Origin: Campylobacterota bacterium
GTDB taxonomy: Bacteria; Campylobacterota; Campylobacteria; Campylobacterales; Sulfurovaceae
NCBI GenBank assembly: GCA_003646505.1
Contig: QMKT01000107.1
Location: forward strand, 1 to 6,382
Length of the DNA stretch: 6,382 bases
Direction: 5' to 3'
Part shown: positions 1 through 5,213 of the stretch, one piece after another
Position numbering within the stretch: the first letter of the stretch is position 1
Layout of the letters: each line of letters begins with the position of its first letter
The notes under the pieces: generated by a model
Seen by the model: the letters and a program-made list of their open reading frames with translations, nothing else
The model's database searches: none
Told to the model about the DNA's origin: nothing
Position numbers and translations under genes: made by a program

Positions 1-149
1 AATTCAGGATTTAGACTTATCCCGTTAACACCATGACAGGCAAAACACTGTTTTGCCTTGTCTGGTGAGCTTTGGGCTTGAAGTAGTGCGGATGGTGATA
101 ACAATATAACACTTGTCATACCAATTAAGAAGAATTTTTTCTTTTTCAT
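1..149 (-). CDS. c-type cytochrome, N-terminal part (runs off left edge)
   Basis: Only the first 49 codons are in the window. The start is an ATG at 147-149 on the minus strand, preceded by a strong Shine-Dalgarno AGGAGGGA (156-163). The protein begins MKKKKFFLIG, followed by a hydrophobic run to about residue 23. This is a Sec signal peptide with a likely cleavage site near LLQA-QS (residues 22-27). Residues 35-39 read CFACH, the CxxCH motif for covalent haem attachment, so the mature protein should be a periplasmic class I-type cytochrome c that carries electrons. The axial Met and the rest of the domain lie outside the window, so the subfamily and redox partner cannot be named. It is divergent from everything to its right, with a 446-base AT-rich gap upstream. 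Confidence 0.82.
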   Translation of the reverse strand, partial: MKKKKFFLIGMTSVILLSPSALLQAQSSPDKAKQCFACHGVNGISLNPE

Positions 150-173
150 TAATCTTCCCTCCTATCTAATAAT

Positions 174-207
174 TACCGTAGATTTGAATGGCAAAATTGG
201 TACGGTA
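174..207. repeat. inverted repeat TACCGTA / TACGGTA in the cytochrome leader
   Basis: TACCGTA at 174-180 and its exact reverse complement TACGGTA at 201-207 are separated by 20 bases. The pair lies 25-58 bases upstream of the cytochrome start codon, downstream of the candidate promoter. It could be a split operator or the stem of a leader hairpin. Seven-base arms are short enough to arise by chance. Confidence 0.3.
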
Positions 208-277
208 TTCCAATATTGCTTTAAGAACCTAACTATTGAACCATATATCCACCTATTACTTTATTTCTCATATTACT

Positions 278-307
278 AGTATATCAAAAATGTATGACTA
301 TTTCCAA
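278..307 (-). promoter_or_regulatory. candidate promoter for the cytochrome c gene
   Basis: Read on the minus strand, TTGGAA (302-307) is followed after 18 bases by TATACT (278-283), with a T-rich run just before the -10. It points toward the cytochrome start and would give a leader of roughly 120 bases. Campylobacterota promoters often have a recognisable -10 but a poor -35, and the region is very AT-rich, so chance matches are likely. Confidence 0.3.
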
Positions 308-527
308 AATATATCAATTTATCATCTATTTTATTATTTCTGTAAAAAATATATAATCATAAAAGTTGATTATGTTTTCCTGCATGGAAGTGACTGTTAG
401 ATAATTTATTAGCTTCTATGATTTGTGAAAGAAAAAACTTTACGATAATGCTTATAACTCTTCTTCTAGTTTTTTCATTAGGTCCAAAATCATGATAAAA
501 TCATAACCTCTGGAATACTAATTTCAT

Positions 528-557
528 TTTACATCTTTTATATATTTCTGTTACACT
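528..557 (+). promoter_or_regulatory. candidate promoter for the 596-991 gene
   Basis: TTTACA (528-533) and TACACT (552-557) are separated by 18 bases and lie about 40 bases before the start codon at 596. They give a plausible sigma-70 promoter with a leader of roughly 30 bases. An alternative -10, TATATT, lies at 541-546. The assignment rests on consensus similarity in AT-rich sequence only. Confidence 0.33.
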
Positions 558-595
558 CTCTTCTACATATACCTAAGTGATAGTAAGGACTAATA

Positions 596-991
596 ATGAC
601 ATATGCAATTTTATGGCAACCAAAAGACAATAAATATTTACCATTTTTTGTAGATGGAGAAGAATTTAAAAATTATCAAGCCCGTAGACCCGTAGGACTT
701 AGTGATAAAGATCTTATAAAAGGCATCTTACATGAATATACCAATGAAGATACCGAATATCCTACGCTTAAAAGCTCTTGGTTATCTATACTAAGTGATT
801 TGACTCAATCATTTGAATATGAGAGTCTGGAAAAACTTATACTTGATGCTGCATCGCACACAAGAACTGAGCATGGGTGCAAAGCAAGTAAGCTTATGTT
901 GGAAGGTGGCATAAAGCTGATTCCAAGATCTGCTCAAATTAGAGAAGATCTTACTTTGGATACCAATGTTGTAAAAAGAAGTTATTTATAA
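596..991 (+). CDS. hypothetical protein, 131 aa
   Basis: I do not recognise this protein family. The frame is open for 131 codons from an ATG with a good Shine-Dalgarno, AAGGA (585-589), six bases upstream, so it is probably a real gene. The product has no signal peptide or membrane segment and should be cytoplasmic. It is a mixed sequence with an N-terminal strand-like part (MTYAILWQPK, residues 1-10), a likely helical middle (about 60-85) and a single Cys (Cys95) in a basic, polar stretch at 88-98 (HTRTEHGCKAS). It stands alone on its strand, with its own candidate promoter, and ends seven bases from a convergent gene. A 14-base AT-only palindrome (982-995) covers its stop codon. No function is assigned. 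Confidence 0.65.
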   Translation: MTYAILWQPKDNKYLPFFVDGEEFKNYQARRPVGLSDKDLIKGILHEYTNEDTEYPTLKSSWLSILSDLTQSFEYESLEKLILDAASHTRTEHGCKASKLMLEGGIKLIPRSAQIREDLTLDTNVVKRSYL

Positions 992-998
992 ATAAATC

Positions 999-1316
999 TT
1001 ACTCTTTTAGATAATATTTCATAAGTGTTTTTGTTAATTTTTTCGCAGATTTATCATCTGTTACATCTCTAAAAAATGCTTCAATTGTCCAGCGTAAATC
1101 TCTCATATAAAATTGATAAGTCATCTCTTCATTTATTTCAGTATTTGTATCTACATGCTTTGGAGGTGCATCAAGTATAGATTGTTTAAAATGTTTATTT
1201 GCATAGATAAATATCGCTGCCTCAGCTTGAGTATTAACCTGATCAAACAGGTCAGCTATGCCCTCTTCTTTAAATTGTAGCAGATAACGTGCATATATTT
1301 CTTCATCATTTATCAT
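999..1316 (-). CDS. hypothetical protein, 105 aa
   Basis: I do not recognise this family. I chose the ATG at 1314-1316, giving MINDEEIYAR at the start. It has a purine-rich AGAGAAGAAA upstream that can serve as ribosome binding site. The frame can be extended 11 codons to a TTG at 1347-1349, but that start has no clear Shine-Dalgarno. The product is small and soluble, with no cysteines. It is rich in Glu, Lys, Asp and aromatic residues and probably mostly helical: residues 5-25, 30-46 and 64-103 look like amphipathic helices, interrupted by a Pro/Thr/Asn linker around 50-62. It has no signal peptide or membrane segment. It converges on the 596-991 gene with a seven-base gap. Its distribution and role are unknown. 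Confidence 0.6.
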   Translation of the reverse strand: MINDEEIYARYLLQFKEEGIADLFDQVNTQAEAAIFIYANKHFKQSILDAPPKHVDTNTEINEEMTYQFYMRDLRWTIEAFFRDVTDDKSAKKLTKTLMKYYLKE

Positions 1317-1386
1317 AAATTTTCTTCTCTTTTTGGCATCATTATACAATTAATTTTTTACTATCATCTTTGAAGCTCCGGTAAGA

Positions 1387-1392
1387 TACAAT
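1387..1392 (+). promoter_or_regulatory. candidate -10 element for tRNA-Gly
   Basis: TACAAT lies about 50 bases before the tRNA and is preceded by a T-rich stretch, as seen in Campylobacterota promoters that lack a strict -35. It would give a 5' leader of roughly 45 bases to be removed by RNase P. An alternative -10, TATTAA at 1424-1429, would give a leader of about 8 bases. The sequence does not decide between them. Confidence 0.33.
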
Positions 1393-1443
1393 GTCAGCAA
1401 TCTAGCTCATTTGACCAGTCGAATATTAAATTTGCTAAACCAT

Positions 1444-1519
1444 GCGGGCGTAGCTCAGTGGCTAGAGTTCCTGCCTTCCAAGCAGGCTGTCGAGGGTTCG
1501 AATCCCTTCGCCCGCTCCA
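1444..1519 (+). tRNA. tRNA-Gly, anticodon TCC
   Basis: A 76-base cloverleaf can be folded by hand. The acceptor stem is GCGGGCG (1444-1450) with CGCCCGC (1509-1515). The D stem is GCTC (1453-1456) with GAGT (1465-1468). The anticodon stem is CCTGC (1470-1474) with GCAGG (1482-1486), around the loop CTTCCAA, which places TCC at 1477-1479. The T stem is GAGGG (1492-1496) with CCCTT (1504-1508), around TTCGAAT. The discriminator is T1516 and the 3' CCA (1517-1519) is encoded. It reads GGA codons, and GGG by wobble. No tRNA 3'-end duplicate or integrase lies nearby in the window, so there is no sign that an element has used it as an attachment site. Confidence 0.97.
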
Positions 1520-1564
1520 CTATTTAATCTTTCAAATCCAATCTAAACTCTTAACTACTTTTGA

Positions 1565-1570
1565 TATAAT
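1565..1570 (+). promoter_or_regulatory. -10 element of the ubiX promoter
   Basis: A perfect TATAAT lies 28 bases before the ubiX start codon, preceded by the T-rich sequence CTTTTGA. There is no good -35, which is common for vegetative promoters in this phylum. Transcription would start near 1577, giving a leader of about 22 bases that contains the Shine-Dalgarno TAAGG (1587-1591). It is the most convincing promoter in the window and could drive the whole ubiX-coaD-tmk-hisS cluster. Confidence 0.6.
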
Positions 1571-1598
1571 CCATAGATATAAAAAATAAGGTATAGCT

Positions 1599-2123
1599 AT
1601 GAAACTTGTAGTCGCAATCACAGGTGCATCTGGTGTTCAGTTGGGTAAGAAGTTTATAGACTATCTTCCAAAGAACATCGAAGTGCATGTCGTAGTCTCT
1701 AACAATGCCCTCACTGTTGAGTCTTTTGAGAACAAACAAGTAACCCTGCACTCTTCTGAAAATATAGCAGCCTCTATCTCTTCTGGTTCTTTTAGAGTAG
1801 ATGCAACAGCCATCATACCTTGCAGTATGAATACTTTGGCAAAGGTAGCTTGCGGCATCAGTGACAACCTCCCTACACGTGTAGCAGCAGTTGCACTCAA
1901 AGAGCAAAAGAAGTTACTTTTAGCTCCTCGTGAGTTGCCTTTTTCTGCCATCGCTTTAGAAAATATGCAGAAACTTGCTACACTTGGTGTTATAGTAGCA
2001 CCACCTGTAATGGGGTATTATTCTGAATCTTCCAGCCTTGAAGATATGGAAAAGTTTATCATTGGTAAATGGTATGATGTTTTAGGCATTGAAAATAATC
2101 TTTATGAGAGATGGGGAGAATAA
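1599..2123 (+). CDS. ubiX: flavin prenyltransferase UbiX
   Basis: UbiX attaches a dimethylallyl group to FMN to make prenylated FMN, the cofactor of UbiD-type decarboxylases. In Campylobacterota the likely client is a UbiD-like decarboxylase of menaquinone synthesis by the futalosine route (inference). The 174-residue product shows the family signatures: ITGASG at 7-12 in the Rossmann-like N-terminus, AASISSGSF at 57-65, PCSMNTLAKVACGISDNL at 74-91, and the active-site stretch with Arg94, Lys101 and Arg111-Glu112 (PRELP). Tyr141 and Lys157 fall where the family has phosphate-binding Tyr and Arg, so Lys157 would be a conservative change. It is slightly shorter than E. coli UbiX (189 aa), mainly in the segment around residues 40-52. 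The start has TAAGG seven bases upstream. A REP-like element separates it from coaD. Confidence 0.93.
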   Translation: MKLVVAITGASGVQLGKKFIDYLPKNIEVHVVVSNNALTVESFENKQVTLHSSENIAASISSGSFRVDATAIIPCSMNTLAKVACGISDNLPTRVAAVALKEQKKLLLAPRELPFSAIALENMQKLATLGVIVAPPVMGYYSESSSLEDMEKFIIGKWYDVLGIENNLYERWGE

Positions 2124-2141
2124 AATATGCCAGTTAAATCT

Positions 2142-2227
2142 TGTAGCGTGGGCATTCTTGCCCACGATGAACGTAGTGAAATATCAATTGTAATCAATTG
2201 TTCGTGGGCAGGAATGCCCACGCTACA
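2142..2227. repeat. REP-like inverted pair (BIME-like), copy 1
   Basis: Two 26-base arms (2142-2167 and 2202-2227) are inverted copies with one mismatch (T2158 opposite G2211, a U-G wobble in RNA). Each arm is itself a hairpin with an 8-base stem, CGTGGGCA/TGCCCACG, around a 4-base loop (TTCT or GGAA). The left arm has GTAG (2143-2146) at its foot and the right arm has CTAC (2223-2226). This is the layout of REP sequences processed by RAYT (Y1-type) transposases, in which GTAG marks the 5' foot. The 34-base spacer contains a direct repeat ATCAATTG (2183-2190, 2193-2200). The element starts 18 bases after the ubiX stop and ends one base before the coaD Shine-Dalgarno. No transposase is encoded. 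A small non-autonomous transposon is the alternative reading. Confidence 0.85.
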
Positions 2228-2228
2228 C

Positions 2229-2233
2229 AAGGA
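2229..2233 (+). promoter_or_regulatory. coaD ribosome binding site
   Basis: AAGGA lies six bases before ATG 2240 and fixes that codon as the coaD start. The frame also runs back to a TTG at 2198, but that would put the N-terminus inside the REP-like element and add 14 residues not expected in the family. The site lies one base beyond the 3' foot of the hairpin. Confidence 0.75.
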
Positions 2234-2239
2234 AATAAT

Positions 2240-2725
2240 ATGAATAGTATAAAACGAGCAATCTACCCAGGGACATTTGATCCCATAACCGTAGGACATT
2301 TAGACATTATGGAACGTGCATGTAAGATGTTTGATGAGATAACTATAGCCGTGGCTAAAAGTGCTTCTAAAAAACCTATGTTTACCCTAGAACAACGCAT
2401 CGCCATGGTAGAAGCTGTGACAAAAGACTTCCCTAAGATGAAAGTAGTGGGCTTTGAGGGTTTACTGGTAGACCTCTCAGACAAGCTAGATGCAAACATC
2501 ATCATACGTGGACTGAGAGCTGTGAGTGACTTCGAGTATGAGCTACAGATGGGGTATGCTAACTCTTCTCTTAAACAAGAGTTAGAGACTATCTTTCTTA
2601 TGCCTAGCCTTGAGTATGGATATGTCAGTTCATCGGTGGTACGTTCCATCTTACCTTTTGACGGAAAAGTAGAACACCTCCTCCACCCTACTGTACACAA
2701 AATGATCAAGGAGTACAGAAGCTAA
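2240..2725 (+). CDS. coaD: phosphopantetheine adenylyltransferase
   Basis: CoaD transfers AMP from ATP to 4'-phosphopantetheine, forming dephospho-CoA in the penultimate step of CoA synthesis in the cytoplasm. The 161-residue product matches the usual bacterial length (about 160). It shows the nucleotidyltransferase fold signatures: YPGTFDPITVGHLD at 9-22 with the TxGH motif (Thr17, Gly19, His20), IIIRGLRAVSDFEYE at 87-101 with the Arg-Gly-Leu-Arg segment, and the C-terminal VSSSVVR at 129-135, equivalent to the ISSxxxR motif. The start at 2240 is chosen because it has AAGGA upstream and gives the expected N-terminus. The stop codon shares its last A with the ATG of tmk (TAATG), so the two are translationally coupled. 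Confidence 0.96.
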   Translation: MNSIKRAIYPGTFDPITVGHLDIMERACKMFDEITIAVAKSASKKPMFTLEQRIAMVEAVTKDFPKMKVVGFEGLLVDLSDKLDANIIIRGLRAVSDFEYELQMGYANSSLKQELETIFLMPSLEYGYVSSSVVRSILPFDGKVEHLLHPTVHKMIKEYRS

Positions 2726-3300
2726 TGTATGTACTTTTTGAAGGCATCGACACTTGTGGGAAAAGCACACAGATAGACCTCATCTCACAGAAACATCCTC
2801 AGATCATCGTCACCCATGAACCCGGAGGCACACCTTTTGGTAAAAAAGCCAGAGAGATACTCCTTGCTGATGCTCTAGCATCTAAAAGAGCAGAACTACT
2901 TCTTTTTTTAGCAGACAGAGCTGAACATTACCAAGAAGTCATTGCACCCAATAAAAACAAGGTGATCATATCTGACAGAGGGTTTCTTTCAGGTATCGGC
3001 TACGCTCTTGCCAATGGTGATTTTGACTTTGATGAACTTGTAAGCCTCAATAAATTTGCTCTTGAAGGTCACTTTCCTGATAAAGTAGTTTTATTTTTAA
3101 CAAACATGGAAACATTAAAACAAAGAACATCAGAAAAAGAGCTAGATGGGATAGAACTTCGTGGACTTGAGTACCTCATAAATGTACAAAACAAGATGAA
3201 AGAAAGTTTAGAGAAACTTGACATTGACTACCTAGAAGTAGACGCTACGGATAGCATAGAGAACATCCATCAAAAGATATTGAGCTATTTAGAGATATAA
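2725..3300 (+). CDS. tmk: thymidylate kinase
   Basis: Tmk phosphorylates dTMP to dTDP with ATP, an essential step to dTTP. The 191-residue product carries a Walker A P-loop GIDTCGKST (7-15), a HEPGG segment (31-35) in place of the common REPGG, LFLADRAEH (60-68), equivalent to the family's LFxADRxxH, and the DRG...S segment at 84-89 that matches the usual DRY/DRF motif. The LID region is around 134-146. It is somewhat shorter than the E. coli enzyme (about 213 aa). The ATG at 2725 overlaps the coaD stop by one base, and its Shine-Dalgarno AAGGAG (2708-2713) lies inside the end of coaD. A REP-like element begins 13 bases after its stop codon and separates it from hisS. Confidence 0.95.
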   Translation: MYVLFEGIDTCGKSTQIDLISQKHPQIIVTHEPGGTPFGKKAREILLADALASKRAELLLFLADRAEHYQEVIAPNKNKVIISDRGFLSGIGYALANGDFDFDELVSLNKFALEGHFPDKVVLFLTNMETLKQRTSEKELDGIELRGLEYLINVQNKMKESLEKLDIDYLEVDATDSIENIHQKILSYLEI

Positions 3301-3313
3301 TTACACAAATTAA

Positions 3314-3376
3314 TGTAGGGTGGGCATTCTTGCCCACCAAGATATATATGCGGTGGGCAAGAATGCCCACCCTACA
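3314..3376. repeat. REP-like inverted pair (BIME-like), copy 2
   Basis: Two perfectly complementary 25-base arms (3314-3338 and 3352-3376) flank a 13-base spacer rich in TA (AAGATATATATGC). Each arm is also a small hairpin with stem GGTGGGCA/TGCCCACC around TTCT or AGAA. GTAG (3315-3318) and CTAC (3372-3375) lie at the outer feet, as in RAYT-associated REP elements. The sequence is that of copy 1 except for the swapped closing pair (G-C instead of C-G), the loop and the spacer. The element starts 13 bases after the tmk stop codon and its last base is the first base of the hisS Shine-Dalgarno. As RNA it would form a very stable stem-loop with no T-tract after it, so it is not a classical terminator. 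Confidence 0.88.
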
Positions 3377-3380
3377 AAGG
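3376..3380 (+). promoter_or_regulatory. hisS ribosome binding site abutting a hairpin
   Basis: AAAGG lies seven bases before ATG 3388. Its first A is the last base of the REP-like inverted repeat, so folding of the 25-base stem places the ribosome binding site at the immediate 3' foot of the helix. Confidence 0.65.
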
Positions 3381-3387
3381 CAAAATA

Positions 3388-4599
3388 ATGATAAACCCAC
3401 TCAGAGGTATGAAAGACCTCACTTTTGATGACAGCCAACGTTTTGTACACATCGTGACTACTGCCATAGGCATAGCCAAAAAGTACGGTTATGGCTACAT
3501 TGAAACACCAATACTCGAAGAGACTGCACTTTTTAAACGCTCAGTGGGTGACAGCTCTGACATCGTTAGTAAAGAGATGTACCAGTTTGAAGATAAGGGT
3601 GGCAACGATGTGTGTATGCGTCCTGAAGGTACAGCAGGAGTTGTACGTGCTTTTGTACATGCCAAACTAGACCGTCAACCTGTAAAGCAGAAATTTTACT
3701 ACTATGGGCCTATGTTCCGTTATGAGAGACCGCAGAAAGGTCGTCTAAGAGAGTTCCACCAGTTTGGATGTGAAAGTTTTGGTGAGGGTTCTGTGTATGA
3801 GGACTTTACTATCATCACGATGATAAGCCAGATCTTTTCAGAGCTTGGTATAGGTTTTGATCTGCAGATCAATTCACTAGGGTGTACAGCATGTATGCCT
3901 CCCTATAAACAAAATCTTGTAGGCTTCTTGAGAGAAGCACAAGAAGAACTTTGTGAAGATTGTAACAGGCGTATAGACAGCAATCCAATACGTGTGCTTG
4001 ACTGTAAAAATACTGCATGTCAGACTTTACTGATCAACTCTCCAAAACTCATAAAAAACCTTTGTGATGAATGTGATGCTGACTTTAAAAAACTGACTAC
4101 CCTGCTCGACAATGCCGGCATCAAATATGAGGTAGACACAAACCTTGTAAGAGGTCTGGACTACTACAACAAAACCGCTTTTGAATTTGTCTCTAATGAC
4201 ATCGGATCACAATCTGCCATCGCAGGTGGTGGACGTTATGACAAACTGGTAGAATTCCTAGATGGTAAACCTACCCCTGCTGTTGGTTTTGCCATAGGCA
4301 TAGAGCGTATTATGGAACTGGTACAAATGCCGGAAGTGGGCCGTGACGGCATCTACCTTGGTGCTATGGTTACAGAAGCGATAGAAGCCCTATTTCCTCT
4401 AGCTACAGCAAAAAGAAAAGAGACAAGAGTAACCTTGGAGTATAACTCAAAAGGATTTAAAAGCCACATGAAAGGTGCAGACAAAGTAAATGCACGTTTT
4501 GTTGTACTTATCGGTGAGGATGAATTGGCAAATGGTACGGTTTGGGTAAAAGACTTAGAGAGCAAAGAAGAGAAAACTGTTTTAGTTAGTGAGTTTTAA
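3388..4599 (+). CDS. hisS: histidyl-tRNA synthetase
   Basis: HisRS charges tRNA-His with histidine in the cytoplasm. The 403-residue product is full length for a bacterial class IIa enzyme. In order it shows the N-terminal LRGMKDL, RPEGTAGVVRA (78-88), motif 2 with FRYERPQKGRLREFHQFG (110-127), the histidine-binding RGLDYY (255-260), AGGGRYD (279-285) and motif 3 with Glu306 and Arg307 (GFAIGIERI, 300-308). The C-terminal anticodon-binding domain starts near residue 320. The insertion domain between motifs 2 and 3 carries eight cysteines: C166/C169, C189/C192, C206/C211 and C226/C229. E. coli HisRS lacks most of these, so they may bind zinc (inference). Its 3' end overlaps the convergent lipoprotein gene by four bases, leaving no room for a terminator between them. 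Confidence 0.97.
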   Translation: MINPLRGMKDLTFDDSQRFVHIVTTAIGIAKKYGYGYIETPILEETALFKRSVGDSSDIVSKEMYQFEDKGGNDVCMRPEGTAGVVRAFVHAKLDRQPVKQKFYYYGPMFRYERPQKGRLREFHQFGCESFGEGSVYEDFTIITMISQIFSELGIGFDLQINSLGCTACMPPYKQNLVGFLREAQEELCEDCNRRIDSNPIRVLDCKNTACQTLLINSPKLIKNLCDECDADFKKLTTLLDNAGIKYEVDTNLVRGLDYYNKTAFEFVSNDIGSQSAIAGGGRYDKLVEFLDGKPTPAVGFAIGIERIMELVQMPEVGRDGIYLGAMVTEAIEALFPLATAKRKETRVTLEYNSKGFKSHMKGADKVNARFVVLIGEDELANGTVWVKDLESKEEKTVLVSEF

Positions 4600-5180
4600 C
4601 GTAACCACGCTACCAAGTCTTTACTCAATCTAGCCATTGCTACATTTGTAGCCTCTGCGTAACCTTGTGCATTGATGCTAGGTGTTGTCTCACTATATGA
4701 AAACCTCTTACTTTTAGCCAATTTCCCTGTATCTGCATTGATCAGTGTGAACTGTACAGAGATGACAGCATGAGACTGTGTGTCTCGTACTCTGTGTTCA
4801 AAGGCAAAGACATTACTTTCCAGACGATAATTTTCTTTAAGTGTTGTTGTGTCTGAGAGTACCACTTTAAAGAGTTTAGCACTGTCGAGTACTTCTATAA
4901 AGGTACCTTGCAAAAGTCTACTCATATCGTTTGACCATTCAGAGTTCTGATACGTTCCACGGTCACTACTGCTATATGAAAAGTTCATTTTTTGAGACAT
5001 CTGTTCTCTTAAACTCTGAGGATAGGTCACTTTGATACTTTTACTACGGTAGCTACTGCTCTGTGCCGTTCCCACACTAGGGACAGTTAAACTATACACT
5101 TTCAGTGCCGGTGCTTTTGAACACCCCACTAATCCAACAAATAGACTGATAAATATAAACTTCTTTCTAAGACTCGTCAT
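4596..5180 (-). CDS. ABC-type transport auxiliary lipoprotein (PqiC/ABC_trans_aux-like)
   Basis: This 194-residue protein has a lipoprotein signal peptide: basic MTSLRKK, a hydrophobic core, and the lipobox LVGC with Cys20 as the predicted lipidated residue. Ser21 at +2 would, by the E. coli rule, send it to the outer membrane. The body begins with ALKVYSLTVP (25-34), a segment typical of the family (compare PqiC), then a mixed alpha/beta domain. It is the last gene of a phospholipid-transport cluster, 33 bases after the MCE gene, with Shine-Dalgarno AGAGG (5187-5191) six bases before its ATG. In C. jejuni the iamB-iamA-MCE cluster also ends with a lipoprotein (recalled). The likely role is the outer-membrane end of a lipid path spanning the periplasm. 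Family assignment rests on context, the lipobox and partial sequence resemblance. Confidence 0.8.
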   Translation of the reverse strand: MTSLRKKFIFISLFVGLVGCSKAPALKVYSLTVPSVGTAQSSSYRSKSIKVTYPQSLREQMSQKMNFSYSSSDRGTYQNSEWSNDMSRLLQGTFIEVLDSAKLFKVVLSDTTTLKENYRLESNVFAFEHRVRDTQSHAVISVQFTLINADTGKLAKSKRFSYSETTPSINAQGYAEATNVAMARLSKDLVAWLR

Positions 5181-5213
5181 TTAGTGCCTCTCTGTACTGA
5201 ATTTTACTTCTTG

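Larger units (their letters stand above)
150..595. other. AT-rich intergenic region without a supported gene
   Basis: This gap between two divergent genes holds the cytochrome Shine-Dalgarno and leader on its left side and a candidate promoter for the 596-991 gene on its right. A TATAAT at 352-357 on the plus strand has no obvious gene to serve. Reading frames here are short. The longest noticed on the plus strand is a 25-codon hydrophobic frame at 418-495 without a Shine-Dalgarno. No RNA gene was recognised. Confidence 0.6.

Noticed and set aside
418..495. 25-codon frame encoding a short hydrophobic peptide (MICERKNFTIMLITLLLVFS then GPKS)
   Set aside because: It resembles a single-span membrane peptide, but it has no Shine-Dalgarno, and AT-rich DNA readily yields hydrophobic short frames. 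There is not enough support to call a gene.
982..995. Perfect 14-base palindrome TTATTTATAAATAA at the convergent stop codons, as a bidirectional terminator
   Set aside because: It is entirely A/T with no loop and no following T-tract, so the stem would be too weak to act as an intrinsic terminator.
1411..1439. TTGACC with a downstream TGCTAA as the tRNA promoter
   Set aside because: The -10 would end about five bases before the mature tRNA 5' end, leaving no proper start-site distance. The -10 candidates at 1387 and 1424 fit better.
1551..1951. Minus-strand open frames opposite ubiX
   Set aside because: They are shadows of a clear UbiX coding frame, lack ribosome binding sites and have no recognisable protein features.
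2198..2239. 14-codon upstream extension of coaD starting at a TTG
   Set aside because: It lies in the right arm of the REP-like repeat, has no Shine-Dalgarno, and the ATG at 2240 with AAGGA gives the normal CoaD N-terminus.
2142..3376. The two palindromic blocks as a CRISPR-like array
   Set aside because: There are only two blocks over 1 kb apart with genes between them, and the repeats are inverted pairs and not regularly spaced direct repeats.
3314..3380. REP copy 2 as an intrinsic transcription terminator after tmk
   Set aside because: The stem is strong but is followed by AAAGGCAAAATA and not a T-run, and the Shine-Dalgarno of hisS starts at its foot.
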